Assembly (NCBI GenBank): GCA_958298945.1 | Contig: OY282606.1 | Span: forward strand, 76,371,622 to 76,435,621 | DNA length: 64,000 nucleotides | Source of the DNA: Atherix ibis | Taxonomy: Eukaryota > Arthropoda > Insecta > Diptera > Athericidae | Direction: 5' to 3' | Shown: one piece after another, positions 56,101-63,743 of the stretch | Numbering within the stretch: position 1 is the stretch's first letter | Layout: each line of letters starts with the position of its first letter | The notes under the pieces: model-generated | What the model saw: the letters and a program-made list of their open reading frames with translations, nothing else | The model's database searches: none | Told to the model about the DNA's origin: nothing | Translations under genes and position numbers: made by a program

Positions 56101-58362
56101 CTGAGAGATAAGATTTAAGGATGTGGAAATAACTCGAGGGTAGGACTCGCTGCAACTTCCAAAGCAATCCAGGGTGCCATACACGGTCGAAAGCATGCGA
56201 AATGTCAAGATAAAAAAAAAAATTTCTTCTTTACGCTTTTCTTTTTGGCTCTTCAAATGATCAGTATTGTAGCAAATATTTTTATAAGTTTAACAAATAA
56301 TAATTTATTATTATGCAAAAACCTTTTTTATTTTGCTTGCATTTATAATTTTTCCTTTATTTTTGCTTAAATTAAAAATTTATAAAATCCTCAAATTACC
56401 ATGTTGTTTATTGGTTTTTATAAAATATATCAGTGATAAAAATTATATTTGTTTCGTTAGTGAATAAGTAAATTCGGAATAATCACGTTTTTAAGTAAAT
56501 GAACAATTTCTACTATCTCAATAATAGTATAGAAAAAATTAACAAATTCTGGTTTCTCCTTTCATCATTTTCTACTGAAAATATATTTTCAGATATTATA
56601 TTGTATTTAAATAAAGTTTTGTAATTTCAGGTAGTAAATTCGTAAACAGTTTAAATATTTAAGAAAAATAGTCAAAAACCAAAAATATTTTTTGTTAAAT
56701 ATAAAAAAAATATATACTGATACTTATATGTTTTGAATAGTTCTGAAATGAGTACAAGACTTTATTCTATTAAATAAACATGAAAAAGCCTATTCTGAAA
56801 ATGTTATTGTATTATTATAAAAAAAAAACATTGAATTTTTGTCTAGTGTTTTCGATTTAAATGAATATTGAGAAGCACTGGTGTTCACATATCGTATGAT
56901 CCATTGCGAGAGAAAATTGGAGAGCAACCAAACAAAAGTTATACTATTCATAACAATGAATATGAGGCAATTTAATTAATATCAGATCATCTGTATGCTC
57001 TAAATAAAATTCCATTATTGAATAATAATATTTCGAAGATTAAAATATAATGATATATCAATCAAGTAATGATAATAACAGTTTAATCAGTATATATTAA
57101 AATGATGACAAGTTCAACTGTGCCGATCCTCTGCTAGGTCGTGTATTATCAGACAAGTGCACATGCACTTCCCCTACCACTACTCGTATGACTAATTGTA
57201 AACATTGGAATGAAAATTTAAAAAAAAAAAACTAAAAATTTCACATTTACAAATAAGTTCAAGTGGCATTGGTTAATTAAGAGAAAGTCGACGAAAAGAA
57301 ACCTGATTTAGTCCAAAACATTAACTGTCTTACACGTGAAAATATCACCCCACTTTTCCGTACAAATATATCAAATAAATGCTTTATCAAATTAATATTA
57401 CTATCACGTATTGTTACCATTAAAATTTATTGAAATTATATTAATGCGTACATTATTTATTAAGTTTCCACTGTACTGTATGGCATTGCATTTCGAATAA
57501 AAAAATGCTGAATATGTATTTCATAATAAAATGCAAACTTGACACGGAAATATAATATCGTATTTGTAATGAACATTCTGTGTATTTTTAATAATAATAA
57601 ACATATATTGCGATGAATAAGATTTATTTTTCAAAATCTTGGCGGGACAAATGATAGTCAAGAGGTCAACACACTCTAACTATAATTGAATGAGCACGCG
57701 GACCTATCCGAAACTTTCAATTTTTTCCAATATAATGTGGAATTGTGTATATTTGATATTAATTAAACCAGAGTGTTATAAAATTGTAGCAAATATTCGT
57801 CTATTTTCTATAGAATGGTAACCGACCATATCAATGGATTTTGACAAATAAAAACAGCTGATCTCTTATTATTTGTAAAAATACGATTTCATTTACCCAA
57901 ACTTATTGCAGTTTTAAAAACCTCAGGTTTTATACTAGATGCTCTCCCATCGATAGAGAGAGGTGGTGAAATCCGATCCATTTCATGGACATGAGGCGTT
58001 TCAGTGGCACAAACATGGTATGGATTATAATTTGTTGCTCCTGAAAATGCACTAATCGCTGATGTTACATGAGTGCTTTCCGAAAGACCCAAGCATATAC
58101 ATGCTGCTTGATTTTCCTTTTGTAATCTCCGCACTGCTATCCAAAATCGTTTTCTTTCACCTATATTTAGGTGATGTGCACTAGGCAGGTCACGTATATC
58201 ATTTTCACATAATGTCAGCAATGTAAATCCGTCTATTTCTTCATTATGAATAACAAAAATAACTCGATCTGACAGGCCTTCGAGTTTGGCCCAGTTTCCA
58301 GCATTTCGAGATGTCCAATCACTTACAGCTACACTAGTCATATTCGATAAATTCTGTTCCAT
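40704..58362 (-). CDS. SMSr: Sphingomyelin synthase-related protein (SMSr/SAMD8), five exons
   Basis: SMSr is an ER membrane enzyme that makes ceramide phosphoethanolamine from ceramide and PE and acts as a ceramide sensor (family knowledge). The exons join in phase to 1623 nt, or 540 residues. Residues about 10-85 form a SAM domain ([17 protein letters not shown]...[16 protein letters not shown]). The membrane part follows with the four family motifs: D1 [13 protein letters not shown]2 [19 protein letters not shown]3 [10 protein letters not shown] and D4 HYSIDV. D3 and D4 supply the His-His-Asp catalytic triad. The human protein is 415 aa; the excess is a long SAM-to-membrane linker and a C-terminal tail. 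Introns are 9533, 6055, 363 and 85 nt, the first two full of TEs. Confidence 0.95.
41275..41441 (-). CDS. SMSr: SMSr exon 4, D4 motif
   Basis: It reads [20 protein letters not shown] then [20 protein letters not shown], with the second catalytic His and the Asp, and ends LANNQ before 'gtatga'. Confidence 0.94.
41805..41962 (-). CDS. SMSr: SMSr exon 3, D3 motif
   Basis: After 'aatttacag' one base completes the split codon. The exon contains [20 protein letters not shown] with the first catalytic His. Donor 'gtaagt'. Confidence 0.94.
42429..43268 (+). mobile_element. Internally deleted mariner with genuine 3' end (same family as 1978-3126)
   Basis: Ends 'tgaggtctgttcaaaag' and 'actttttgaacagacctcg' are flanked by TA. 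The leader is joined directly to the middle of the transposase, so the N-terminal third is missing. The last 70 bp before the right end (after the stop at about 43229) differ from the 5' leader, showing what the family's true 3' end looks like. It lies in SMSr intron 2. Confidence 0.9.
42640..43231 (+). pseudogene. Mariner transposase, central and C-terminal part
   Basis: It reads [13 protein letters not shown] and [11 protein letters not shown] (first Asp), then after a shift [39 protein letters not shown], a TGA at the Trp of the second-Asp block, [18 protein letters not shown] (third Asp) and [16 protein letters not shown]. The block holding the second Asp is deleted. Confidence 0.85.
43320..44060 (-). 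pseudogene. Non-LTR reverse-transcriptase fragment
   Basis: Minus-strand pieces read [37 protein letters not shown] and [10 protein letters not shown] (RT active site), and further 3' sequence continues to about 43330. It is of the Jockey/Rex1-like type that lacks RNase H. Frameshifts are present. It is a different LINE from those at 22.9-32.6 kb. Confidence 0.75.
44061..44980. other. AT-rich intron sequence, no gene seen
   Basis: Part of SMSr intron 2. A Lys-rich frame at 44584-44766 is low complexity (aaaatgga repeats) and not a credible gene. Confidence 0.5.
44985..45515 (-). mobile_element. Jockey-like LINE 3' fragment
   Basis: It shares blocks with the fragment at 55240-56215: 'ttggtagaaccgcagagttc' here against 'cttagtcgaaccccaaagtt' there, and 'caatcgtttgtctagatg' against 'aaccgtttgtcgaatat'. 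It is the part after the RT on the minus strand, heavily decayed, and is followed by a mariner MITE. Confidence 0.6.
45517..45855 (+). mobile_element. Short mariner-type element, internally deleted (339 bp)
   Basis: Ends 'cgagagtcgttcaataagtc' and 'gacttattgaacgaccctcg' are nearly perfect inverted repeats flanked by TA. The interior keeps only the transposase C-terminus on the plus strand ([37 protein letters not shown], then stop near 45789). It is a different mariner lineage from the others in the window. Confidence 0.9.
45858..46170 (-). mobile_element. Jockey-like RT fragment, duplicate of 35640-35902
   Basis: From about 45908 onward it is nearly identical to 35640-35902, including the RT motif A remnant, and it likewise leads directly into a Mos1-like mariner. 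Confidence 0.8.
46171..47340 (+). mobile_element. Mos1-like mariner, copy 4, right end missing
   Basis: The left end 'ccaggggtataagcttaa' is flanked by TA. The right terminal repeat is absent; sequence leaves the mariner after 'gcccgagagatg'. In SMSr intron 2, opposite to the gene. Confidence 0.88.
46341..47330 (+). pseudogene. Mos1-like transposase, copy 4
   Basis: It starts [21 protein letters not shown] at 46566-46568 (after VEDH) and TAG at about 47142-47144 (Trp before EVLPHP) interrupt one otherwise long frame holding [20 protein letters not shown] and a damaged SPDLAPSDYH region with a small 'tggccc' duplication. Unlike copies 2 and 3 it keeps [10 protein letters not shown], without the shared stop. 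Confidence 0.87.
47400..47545 (-). mobile_element. Jockey-like fragment, repeat of about 45080-45210
   Basis: 'agatatgactagagttgg', 'cagagttctaatt', 'agattcaaataggtttca' and 'ttgctgccagttgga' recur in the same order as near 45105-45210. It is either the other side of the interrupted LINE or a small duplication. Confidence 0.6.
48018..48363 (-). CDS. SMSr: SMSr exon 2, first membrane helices and D1/D2 motifs
   Basis: The acceptor 'gtttttacag' gives phase continuity (G|GT). The exon reads [20 protein letters not shown] (helix 1), D1, [17 protein letters not shown] (helix), then D2 and [14 protein letters not shown]. It ends before donor 'gtaagt' with two bases over. Confidence 0.94.
48725..49184 (-). 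repeat. 3' LTR of a Ty3/gypsy element
   Basis: On the minus strand it begins TGTTACGATATAACATG. It shares 'tgtttgtttag', 'gaatcctaattga', 'acttattccacc'-type and 'tctagaatacac' blocks with 52068-52520 and the solo copy at 61417-61886. It holds small tandem duplications ('gaatcgctgttcagactc' twice near 49025-49060). The outer boundary is approximate. Confidence 0.75.
49173..49880 (-). pseudogene. Gypsy integrase remnant
   Basis: Zinc-binding region near 49640-49800 (LFHDGMSGG...RIR.RFY), catalytic-domain piece [18 protein letters not shown] (about 49495-49560) and the C-terminal [20 protein letters not shown] with a YIDCLIRYN end (49173-49355). Large internal losses and stops. The DYFTKWPEA motif is diagnostic for Ty3/gypsy integrase. 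Confidence 0.85.
50080..50740 (-). pseudogene. Gypsy gag end and protease-like remnant
   Basis: A 65-codon frame at 50532-50729 ([16 protein letters not shown]) resembles the gag C-terminus before the zinc knuckle. Further on, minus-strand codons give [30 protein letters not shown], a retroviral-type protease-like stretch. Decayed; the assignment is by order as much as by sequence. Confidence 0.55.
51170..52000 (-). pseudogene. Gypsy gag N-terminus with coiled-coil repeats
   Basis: Start [12 protein letters not shown] at 52000. After a stop come repeated Gln/Glu-rich units of the type [10 protein letters not shown] at about 51660-51820, continuing near 51200-51310 beyond the SINE-like insertion. 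The repeats predict a coiled coil. Confidence 0.7.
51315..51679. mobile_element. SINE-like insertion with 15-bp target duplication
   Basis: It is bounded by 'ttcttctagataaaa' (51300-51314) and 'ttcttctacataaaa' (51680-51694), one mismatch. The 365-bp insert has a much higher G+C than its host and no coding. Near 51400-51460 'ggctgtggttaataccc' and 'ggttttcgaatcgcc' resemble Pol III A and B boxes at tRNA-like spacing, but they are not at either edge. The SINE call is an inference from size, duplication and these boxes. Confidence 0.6.
52068..52520 (-). repeat. 5' LTR of the gypsy element, truncated and split by a MITE
   Basis: It shares 'tgtttgtttag', 'caatcctaattgaat' and 'ttatccaccgat.attcaaat' with the solo LTR at 61417-61886. 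The outer (minus-strand 5') part is missing after 'tttattcatcgac'. A 211-bp MITE sits at 52232-52442. Confidence 0.75.
52232..52442. mobile_element. 211-bp MITE of the 'cgaggtctgttca' mariner family
   Basis: Ends 'cgaggtctgttcaaaaagt' and 'ctttttgaacagacctcg' are flanked by TA. Both halves derive from the family's 5' leader in opposite orientation, so the MITE is a collapsed version of the inverted-5'-end derivative at 1978-3126. Confidence 0.92.
52521..54059. other. AT-rich SMSr intron 1 sequence with one palindrome
   Basis: No coding or TE termini are seen apart from the hairpin at 53190-53287. Confidence 0.5.
53190..53287. repeat. Palindrome with about 45-bp arms
   Basis: The inner arms 'actgaaatggattcttag' and 'cttagaatccatttcagt' surround a 10-nt loop, and the pairing continues outward with few mismatches to 'ctttttatt'/'aataaaaag'. 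If transcribed on either strand it would form a pre-miRNA-sized hairpin. Confidence 0.88.
54060..54835 (-). mobile_element. DD41D (rosa-like) remnant, internally deleted
   Basis: Minus-strand pieces: an N-terminus [17 protein letters not shown] near 54827, then a jump to [33 protein letters not shown] and LDNIWF; the QQDGATCHTA block is lost to a frameshift. The C-terminus reads [18 protein letters not shown] 64-bp tandem duplication ('ccccacaagaa.tagtctaa') lies at 54250-54370. No terminal repeats are visible. In SMSr intron 1, same strand as the gene. Confidence 0.8.
54836..55239. other. AT-rich intron sequence, no gene seen
   Basis: A 71-codon plus frame (54825-55040) has no recognisable domain. 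Confidence 0.4.
55240..56215 (-). pseudogene. Jockey-like LINE RT fragment
   Basis: Minus-strand reading from 56215: [19 protein letters not shown] (RT motif A), [24 protein letters not shown] (GVPQGS block, damaged) and a degraded active-site region, followed by thumb-region remnants. Stops and shifts are numerous. Related to the fragments at 35640, 44985 and 45858. Confidence 0.8.
56216..57896. other. AT-rich SMSr intron 1 sequence, no gene seen
   Basis: Nothing recognisable apart from splice-donor context next to exon 1. Confidence 0.5.
57897..58362 (-). CDS. SMSr: SMSr exon 1, SAM domain
   Basis: The start ATG at 58362 reads [16 protein letters not shown]; the SAM domain begins about ten residues in. 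The exon ends with one leftover base before donor 'gtaaat'. No in-frame upstream ATG with homology is seen. Confidence 0.92.
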
Positions 58363-59069
58363 CTACGAGTGCTACTTTCCAACAAAGTTTCAGTCAGAAC
58401 TATAAAAACTACTCATCGAACACAATGCATTCAAATAAATTCTCGAATCACTTTATACAACACTGCTATCACTGTCACATTTTATCGCCTGACGGACCAA
58501 TGCACTGTATATACAACCGTCCACAACACAATTGAACAATCTCAGCTGAAAACCTACTTTTCGGCTATATGCTGTTATGTTTTACAAACGTATACTGTCA
58601 CGACACTGTGCGACTAAAACGATAACTTCATAGTCGGATTATCGTACTCATGTTTTATACTCGATAATTTTGAAAATATTATTTACGCTGTCAAATTGTT
58701 GATAATTATTATTATAAAATTTAATATGATTCAATTATAGATAAGTACATTAATAATATTTTTTTGTTATTAAATAAAAATTAATTGTAACATTGACGAA
58801 ATTTATAAATGAAAATAGATTACGTTTTGAAGAAATTAATTTGTACACACTTTTCGATGAATTGTTGATATTCCAAGCCAATTGAATCTATCAAATTGTT
58901 TGTTCTAGTTGAACTTTGAAACCATGAGTGACGAATAAATGATATTTCAAAGATTTACACAATCAAATACGTATGCACGTAGATTAACTTCTGATATTTT
59001 TTTAAAACCTTTGTTTTCGCCTCATGTATATGTACATAAATGTTTATAAACATTTATGAATAAACGTTG
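58363..59069. other. SMSr 5' flank, no gene seen
   Basis: This contains the presumptive 5' UTR and promoter region. No conserved element can be assigned by eye. Confidence 0.4.
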
Positions 59070-59202
59070 CTTTTTTGTGACCAGCTCCATCGGCCAATTT
59101 TGTAGCGCCGCGACTATTGGTGCATTTAGCAACATCATGTAAGGTGTGTGCTTCCCTAATAAAACTGGTCGAATATTAGTTGGAGGAAGTAGTTAGACGT
59201 TG

Positions 59203-59890
59203 TTAAATTCGGTGGAGAAAGTTAGTTTCCTTAAGGAAATGAAAGAGAGGACTTGGGAAAGGAGTTGTTTGATCTAGGAGCTCCACAATAGGAGTCATAT
59301 TGAAAAAGAAATTCTGAATTAAGCGACAGTCATTTATAATATAGGGAATTGTGAGTTCAACGCCGCAAGAATAGCATAAAGGACGAGGTTGGTTACCGAA
59401 GAGCAAATCATGGGTAAGTGAAGTATGCCCAATTCGAATTCTGAGAAATTTCCTTCCCAAGAATTTCGAAATGGTTGTTGAGGAAACTGGTTTTGCGATG
59501 TTAGGCCAATGTGTGGAAAGAAATCTTCCACTTTCGAACCAGTCTATTTGTCTACGCATGACTAAGGATGTTAAATCCATTTGGTAAGCAGATATGGCAA
59601 GTTTAGTATTTCAGTGGGAACAGGACGGTGGAGCGACTCTCCCGCCAGCTAATTGCCGAGCATATGTGTACAACGCAATTCGACGCTTCTATTATTTAAA
59701 AGCCTACGACGAATCTCGTTGAGCACCGGATCATTTGATTGGCCATGGATGACCTCCAAGGCTGAGATACTATCATTAAAAATATTTACGCTTCAATGTA
59801 TTGGGATATTAATTGCAGTCTCAACTGCCGTTCTAATTGTCCACAGTTCGCCATGGAAAGCGGAACTTCTACTAAGTAAGATTTCACACT
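59203..59890 (-). pseudogene. LINE ORF2 C-terminus and RNase H end
   Basis: It reads FLSTHWPNIAKPVSSTTISK, RIGHTSLTHDLLFGN and CYSCGVELTIPYIINDC, aligned with the inner LINE's C-terminal region. Upstream, RNase H codons run up to the mariner and continue as LLFTDATLDDY at 61175-61340. Frames are broken. Confidence 0.8.
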
Positions 59891-59899
59891 TTACACATA

Positions 59900-61172
59900 T
59901 AGGGTGGTCCATCTAGCGGTTCCATTTTGAACTACTATTTATTTGAAGTACTAGAGTGTTAAATGTCTTCACGAATTGACGGATTGTTAGTTGAAAGTCT
60001 GAATTTTACGAAATGGTAATCCATACGCTTGAAGAAAAATGGGAAATATTGAGAACTTACTTCCAAACCCAAACTGTGAGAAATTTAAAAAAAAAATGAG
60101 TAAAGATCGAATGCCATCACGTGAATTTCTGGGCAAATTCGTGAAGCGAGTTCGCGAAACAGGTTCGTTGGTTGCCAAAGCAACTCGTTCCCGCTCTAAG
60201 ACAGTGCGTGCAACCGAGAATATTGCCGCCGTTGCTGAAAATGTCAGTGATCATCCATCAACATCAACTCGTCACCGTTCTCAGGAATTGAACATTTCTC
60301 GCACTTCTCTGTTGAGAATTTTGCACAAAGACCTCGGTATGAAAGCTTACAAAGTTCAATTAGTCCAACAACTAAAGCCCCATGACCATCCCATGGGTTT
60401 TCGGTTTCAAGATCAATTGGCCAAGGATGAGCATTTTTACCGAAAAATCATCTTTTCGGATGAGGCCCATTTCCACCTCGGTGGGTATGTCAACAAACAA
60501 AATTGTCGCATCTGGGGCTCAGAAAATCCATACGTCACCATGGAAAAGCCGATGCATCCACAACGAGTCACGGTTTGCAGCGGATTTTGGAGTGGAGGAA
60601 TCATTAGCCCGTTTTTCTTCGAAAACGATGAAGGAGCCGCCGTTACAGTCAATGATGAGCGCTATCGTGGCATGCTCAACGAATTTTTGTTTCCAAAAGT
60701 TGAAGAGAATGGCATGGACGACATTTGGTTTCAACAGGATGGGGCCACTTGCCACACAGCCAACGTAACAATCCAACTTTTTGGCACTGCTTTCGAAAAC
60801 GGAATAATCAGCCGAAATTCTGATGTCAATTGGCCGCCTCGAAGCTGTGATTTGAGCCCGTTGGATTATTTTCTGTGGGAAGCCGTTAAGGTTAAATGTT
60901 ACGCAAGCCATCCGGAGACAATTGAGGCCTTGAAACACGAAATCAAAGTTGCCAATGAAGAGATACAGGCCCGGACAATCGAAAATGTACTGAAAAATTG
61001 GGTCGAGCGAATGGGGTACTGTAAGGCCAGCCGTGGCAGTCATTTAAATGAGTTGTGTTTCATTCTTAAATTTCAAGGTTCAATCTTTCTAATAAAACCG
61101 GAAATTTGTAAAAACATACACTAGTTTTTTTTATTTACTTTTTAAAATGGAACTTCTAAATGGTCCACCCTG
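59900..61172 (+). mobile_element. DD41D (rosa-like) mariner, nearly intact
   Basis: The 1273-bp element has inverted ends 'tagggtggtccatctag' and 'ctaaatggtccaccctg', each next to TA (59898-59899, 61173-61174). It splits the RNase H domain of the LINE. The transposase is in one long frame, so this is probably the youngest insertion at this end of the window. Confidence 0.92.
60039..61124 (+). CDS. DD41D mariner transposase, long open frame
   Basis: A 361-codon uninterrupted frame. The catalytic Asps are in FSDEAHFHLGGYVNKQNC, WFQQDGATCHTA and WPPRSCDLSPLDYFLW; 41 residues separate the second Asp from the Asp of SPLD, the DD41D spacing of the rosa group. Also visible: CSGFWSGGIISPFFFEND and VNDERYRGMLNEFL. 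The first ~19 residues look out of frame: the other frame from ATG 60013 reads MVIHTLEEKWEILRTYFQTQ, like a typical N-terminal helix, and meets this frame at an A-run near 60088-60098. A length change there would put the true start at 60013. Confidence 0.85.
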   Translation: MGNIENLLPNPNCEKFKKKMSKDRMPSREFLGKFVKRVRETGSLVAKATRSRSKTVRATENIAAVAENVSDHPSTSTRHRSQELNISRTSLLRILHKDLGMKAYKVQLVQQLKPHDHPMGFRFQDQLAKDEHFYRKIIFSDEAHFHLGGYVNKQNCRIWGSENPYVTMEKPMHPQRVTVCSGFWSGGIISPFFFENDEGAAVTVNDERYRGMLNEFLFPKVEENGMDDIWFQQDGATCHTANVTIQLFGTAFENGIISRNSDVNWPPRSCDLSPLDYFLWEAVKVKCYASHPETIEALKHEIKVANEEIQARTIENVLKNWVERMGYCKASRGSHLNELCFILKFQGSIFLIKPEICKNIH

Positions 61173-61416
61173 TATATCGCGATGTTCATTGCCAACAAGC
61201 TGGATGATAGCATAGGATGTTGTGTAGTCATCGAGAGTGGCGTCTGTGAACAGGAGTGTGGAATCACCCAATCCATCTAACAATTTAAGAAAAAGTTTCC
61301 TACATGTGCATGTGGATGGATTGGTGTGGGCCTTTGGGTACAAAATTTGGATTTGGGTGTAGGATAAAGAGGGGTGAATAAGAAAACCGTCACCAGCTCT
61401 TTTGTTATTGTTAAGA

Positions 61417-61886
61417 TCTTACGTATATACAATGGATAGAGTAAAATACTGTTTTTGTTTATTAAGGATTTTCTTTATTTAACAAATAGTTCACAAGTGT
61501 TTGTTTGTTTAGGACGTTCGAATCCTAATTGAATATTTTCGCTGTTTTTACACTTCACAGTGTATTTCTACGACCTAACTTTATCCACCGATTATTCAAA
61601 TAACGTTTTTTGCTATTTGAGTGATCGGCGAATAAAGTTTTAAACTTTCTGATTTTATTCGTCGTTCACTATATTACCGACCACACCAGTCAGTCGATCA
61701 CTCTAAACAGTCCAGAACAGTATAAATACTCACTTGCTGCCGAGCAGCGCTCGTATTTATACTGTTCTGGACTGTTTAGAGTCGTGAAATTTTTATAGGA
61801 ATAGGATAATTTGGAATACTCTGTAACTCTCTAGAAACGCTTCTCTAGAATCTTCTAGAATACACTAGAGTCATGTTACGTCGTAA
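61417..61886 (-). repeat. Solo LTR of the gypsy element
   Basis: It spans from 'tcttacgta' to 'gttacgtcgtaa' (minus start ..TTACGACGTAACATG), sharing blocks with 48725-49184 and 52068-52520. It is inserted in the LINE endonuclease region. It carries a perfect 29-bp fold-back (61701-61729 / 61753-61781) and a second inverted copy near 61590-61640 not found in the other LTRs. Confidence 0.8.
61701..61781. repeat. Perfect 29-bp inverted duplication with 23-nt spacer
   Basis: Arms 61701-61729 and 61753-61781 are exact reverse complements ('ctctaaacagtccagaac...' in the left arm). Absent from the LTR at 48725-49184, so it arose in this copy. Confidence 0.92.
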
Positions 61887-63743
61887 AATTTATAATAAGA
61901 ATAGGATAATTTGGTTTCATGCAAAGAACTATTTTGGGTCCGTACTGATTTAGCAGCAAGCTCAAACCCTCTAGGTTATCCAAGGAACAGTAGATGTTCC
62001 ATTGTACGCTATAAAAGAGGGAAGACTTAGAATAGGTCTTCTATTCTAACTGTGCAAAATTGGATAGGAAAAAGGGAAAATAAATCTAATTTAAAATTGC
62101 GAGAATAACCTGTGGATTTGCTGATGCCAAGTCACTTGCTTTCTCCAAATCTGTAATTTTACACTCTTACTATTGAATTGAATATTACTTTGTGGTGCTT
62201 TTATGTTGTTCCTCATTTCGAAGACTATTTACCGCTCATCCGAACTCAGGGCTTCCAACGTATTTATAAGTAGAGCTATTTGCTCTGCTGTATTTTTCGC
62301 AATGATTGGAGTGAAATTAGATTTAAGAATAGTAATTTGAAGGAAATTTTGGTTATTTTAAGGGGAAGTTTTGGAGAATATAGTGAAAGTTATAAAAGTC
62401 CCAAAAAAAAATTTATTATTTAAATATTATTTTTTTTGTTTTGTTTTTAAAGGAAATTTTCAATTTAACATCAATTCAACCCCTTCAACAACATACTCCA
62501 ACAACTTTTACAATTTGATGCTAATAAGTTGATATACCAAATTCAACCGATTTATTTAAAATTTATTAATATATATAAAAACCAAATAATTCTAATTTTG
62601 GCCTACGTGATTGTAGTGTGCTAATGTACTACAGTATACTGTCTAGTCACGAGCACAATACAAAGGTTGTTTTTTAAGATTTTTGTAGGGGAGTAGAAAT
62701 AGAGGGAGTAATTTCCTTGCGTATTGTCTCTGCAAATGTGGTATGTTCTTTAACCGCAGATTGACGGACGTGGTTCTAAAAATCTCAGTGGCCATTGCCA
62801 TTGAGCACCGGCTCTCCTCAATCGTAATTTTGACATCAGTTTTCCTCTGAGCAAATGATGAAAAATGCAGGTCTCCAGAGGAGGCGGCTCATCTTTGCAA
62901 TTTACCCAATAACTGCCAGAGCACGGATGCTGCCCATGTGGAGTATGTCCGTATTTCGCATAGATCTCAGGCGATTTGCAATGTTTTATGATGTGTCCGC
63001 GTAGCTGGCATTTTTTCCATCTTATCGAATTAGGAAAATAGGTTTTGACGCTAATATTTTGGCAATATATTGACCTTTGCAGGAATATCGTATGTCTCAA
63101 AAGTGAACCATTTTCATACAGAAAATGGTTCCCTTAACATGATTAAAGGTCGAGTGTACAGAAGGTAACATCATTACCTTCTATTTGAAGCGCTTTCGCT
63201 TTCAAAAACTTGTTAGCTGCAGACTTCGACTTTATCGTCAGCAGCAGATCACCGTTACGGTAATCGTTGATTTTAAATATCTCCCATGAGATGTTTTTAA
63301 TGCTCATTTGATTGACTCTCCGTTCGAGTTAAGGTTATAATGAGGAAGCGGGGACAGTCTTTTGTTTTGCTCGGGAGCGTTGGAAAATGGATTATGTTGG
63401 AGCAGTGTGTTATATTGTTTTTGAATTATCTATTTTTTGTAATTGTTGTTATTTGCGTTTGCTGTTGCTGTTTTATTAGATGTCGTTGTACGTATTCTTT
63501 TAGGAGGAATAGGGGAAGAGTGACTTACGTTTGAAGTACATAAGTCCGGTATAGCGGAATAACCCCCATCTCCATCTCGCTCGTCACTGATGGTAAGTAA
63601 ATGCTGTTCTCTCTTACACGTATATCGCTATTGTTCACTACCACTAAATCCTAGTCTAAAAATAGCACAAATTCTCTTTTTTTTATTTTCTTCCACTGAA
63701 CTATATTAATTTTATTACTTATTCAAACCTAATTACTTCTGCG
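61870..63743 (-). repeat. Composite repeat copy 2 (pair of 20794-22674)
   Basis: Direct duplicate of 20794-22674 with the same two end points. Here the sequence continues leftward into the rest of the gypsy LTR and LINE, so this is likely the source locus or closer to it. Confidence 0.88.
62750..63100 (-). pseudogene. LINE ORF1 (gag-like) fragment, copy 2
   Basis: A 116-codon frame contains the zinc-knuckle region KKCQLRGHIIKHCKSPEIYA, YGHTPHGQHPCSGSYWVNC and then RAGAQWQWPLRFLEPR. It lacks the full ORF1 N-terminus. Better preserved than the 21575-22000 copy. Confidence 0.78.

Larger units (their letters stand above)
59070..63743 (-). mobile_element. I-like LINE (same family as the inner LINE), internally deleted and twice invaded
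   Basis: Right to left on the minus strand: leader and ORF1 (61887-63743), start of endonuclease, a solo gypsy LTR (61417-61886), an endonuclease scrap joined directly to RNase H (RT missing), a DD41D element (59900-61172), then the rest of RNase H and the C-terminus. Each boundary can be aligned to the inner LINE at 24699-27498. Confidence 0.8.

Noticed and set aside
22852..63743. A coordinated host defence or other new gene system
   Set aside because: All extra coding outside FNIP and SMSr is explained by TE domains; I see no operon-like or repeated non-TE gene set.
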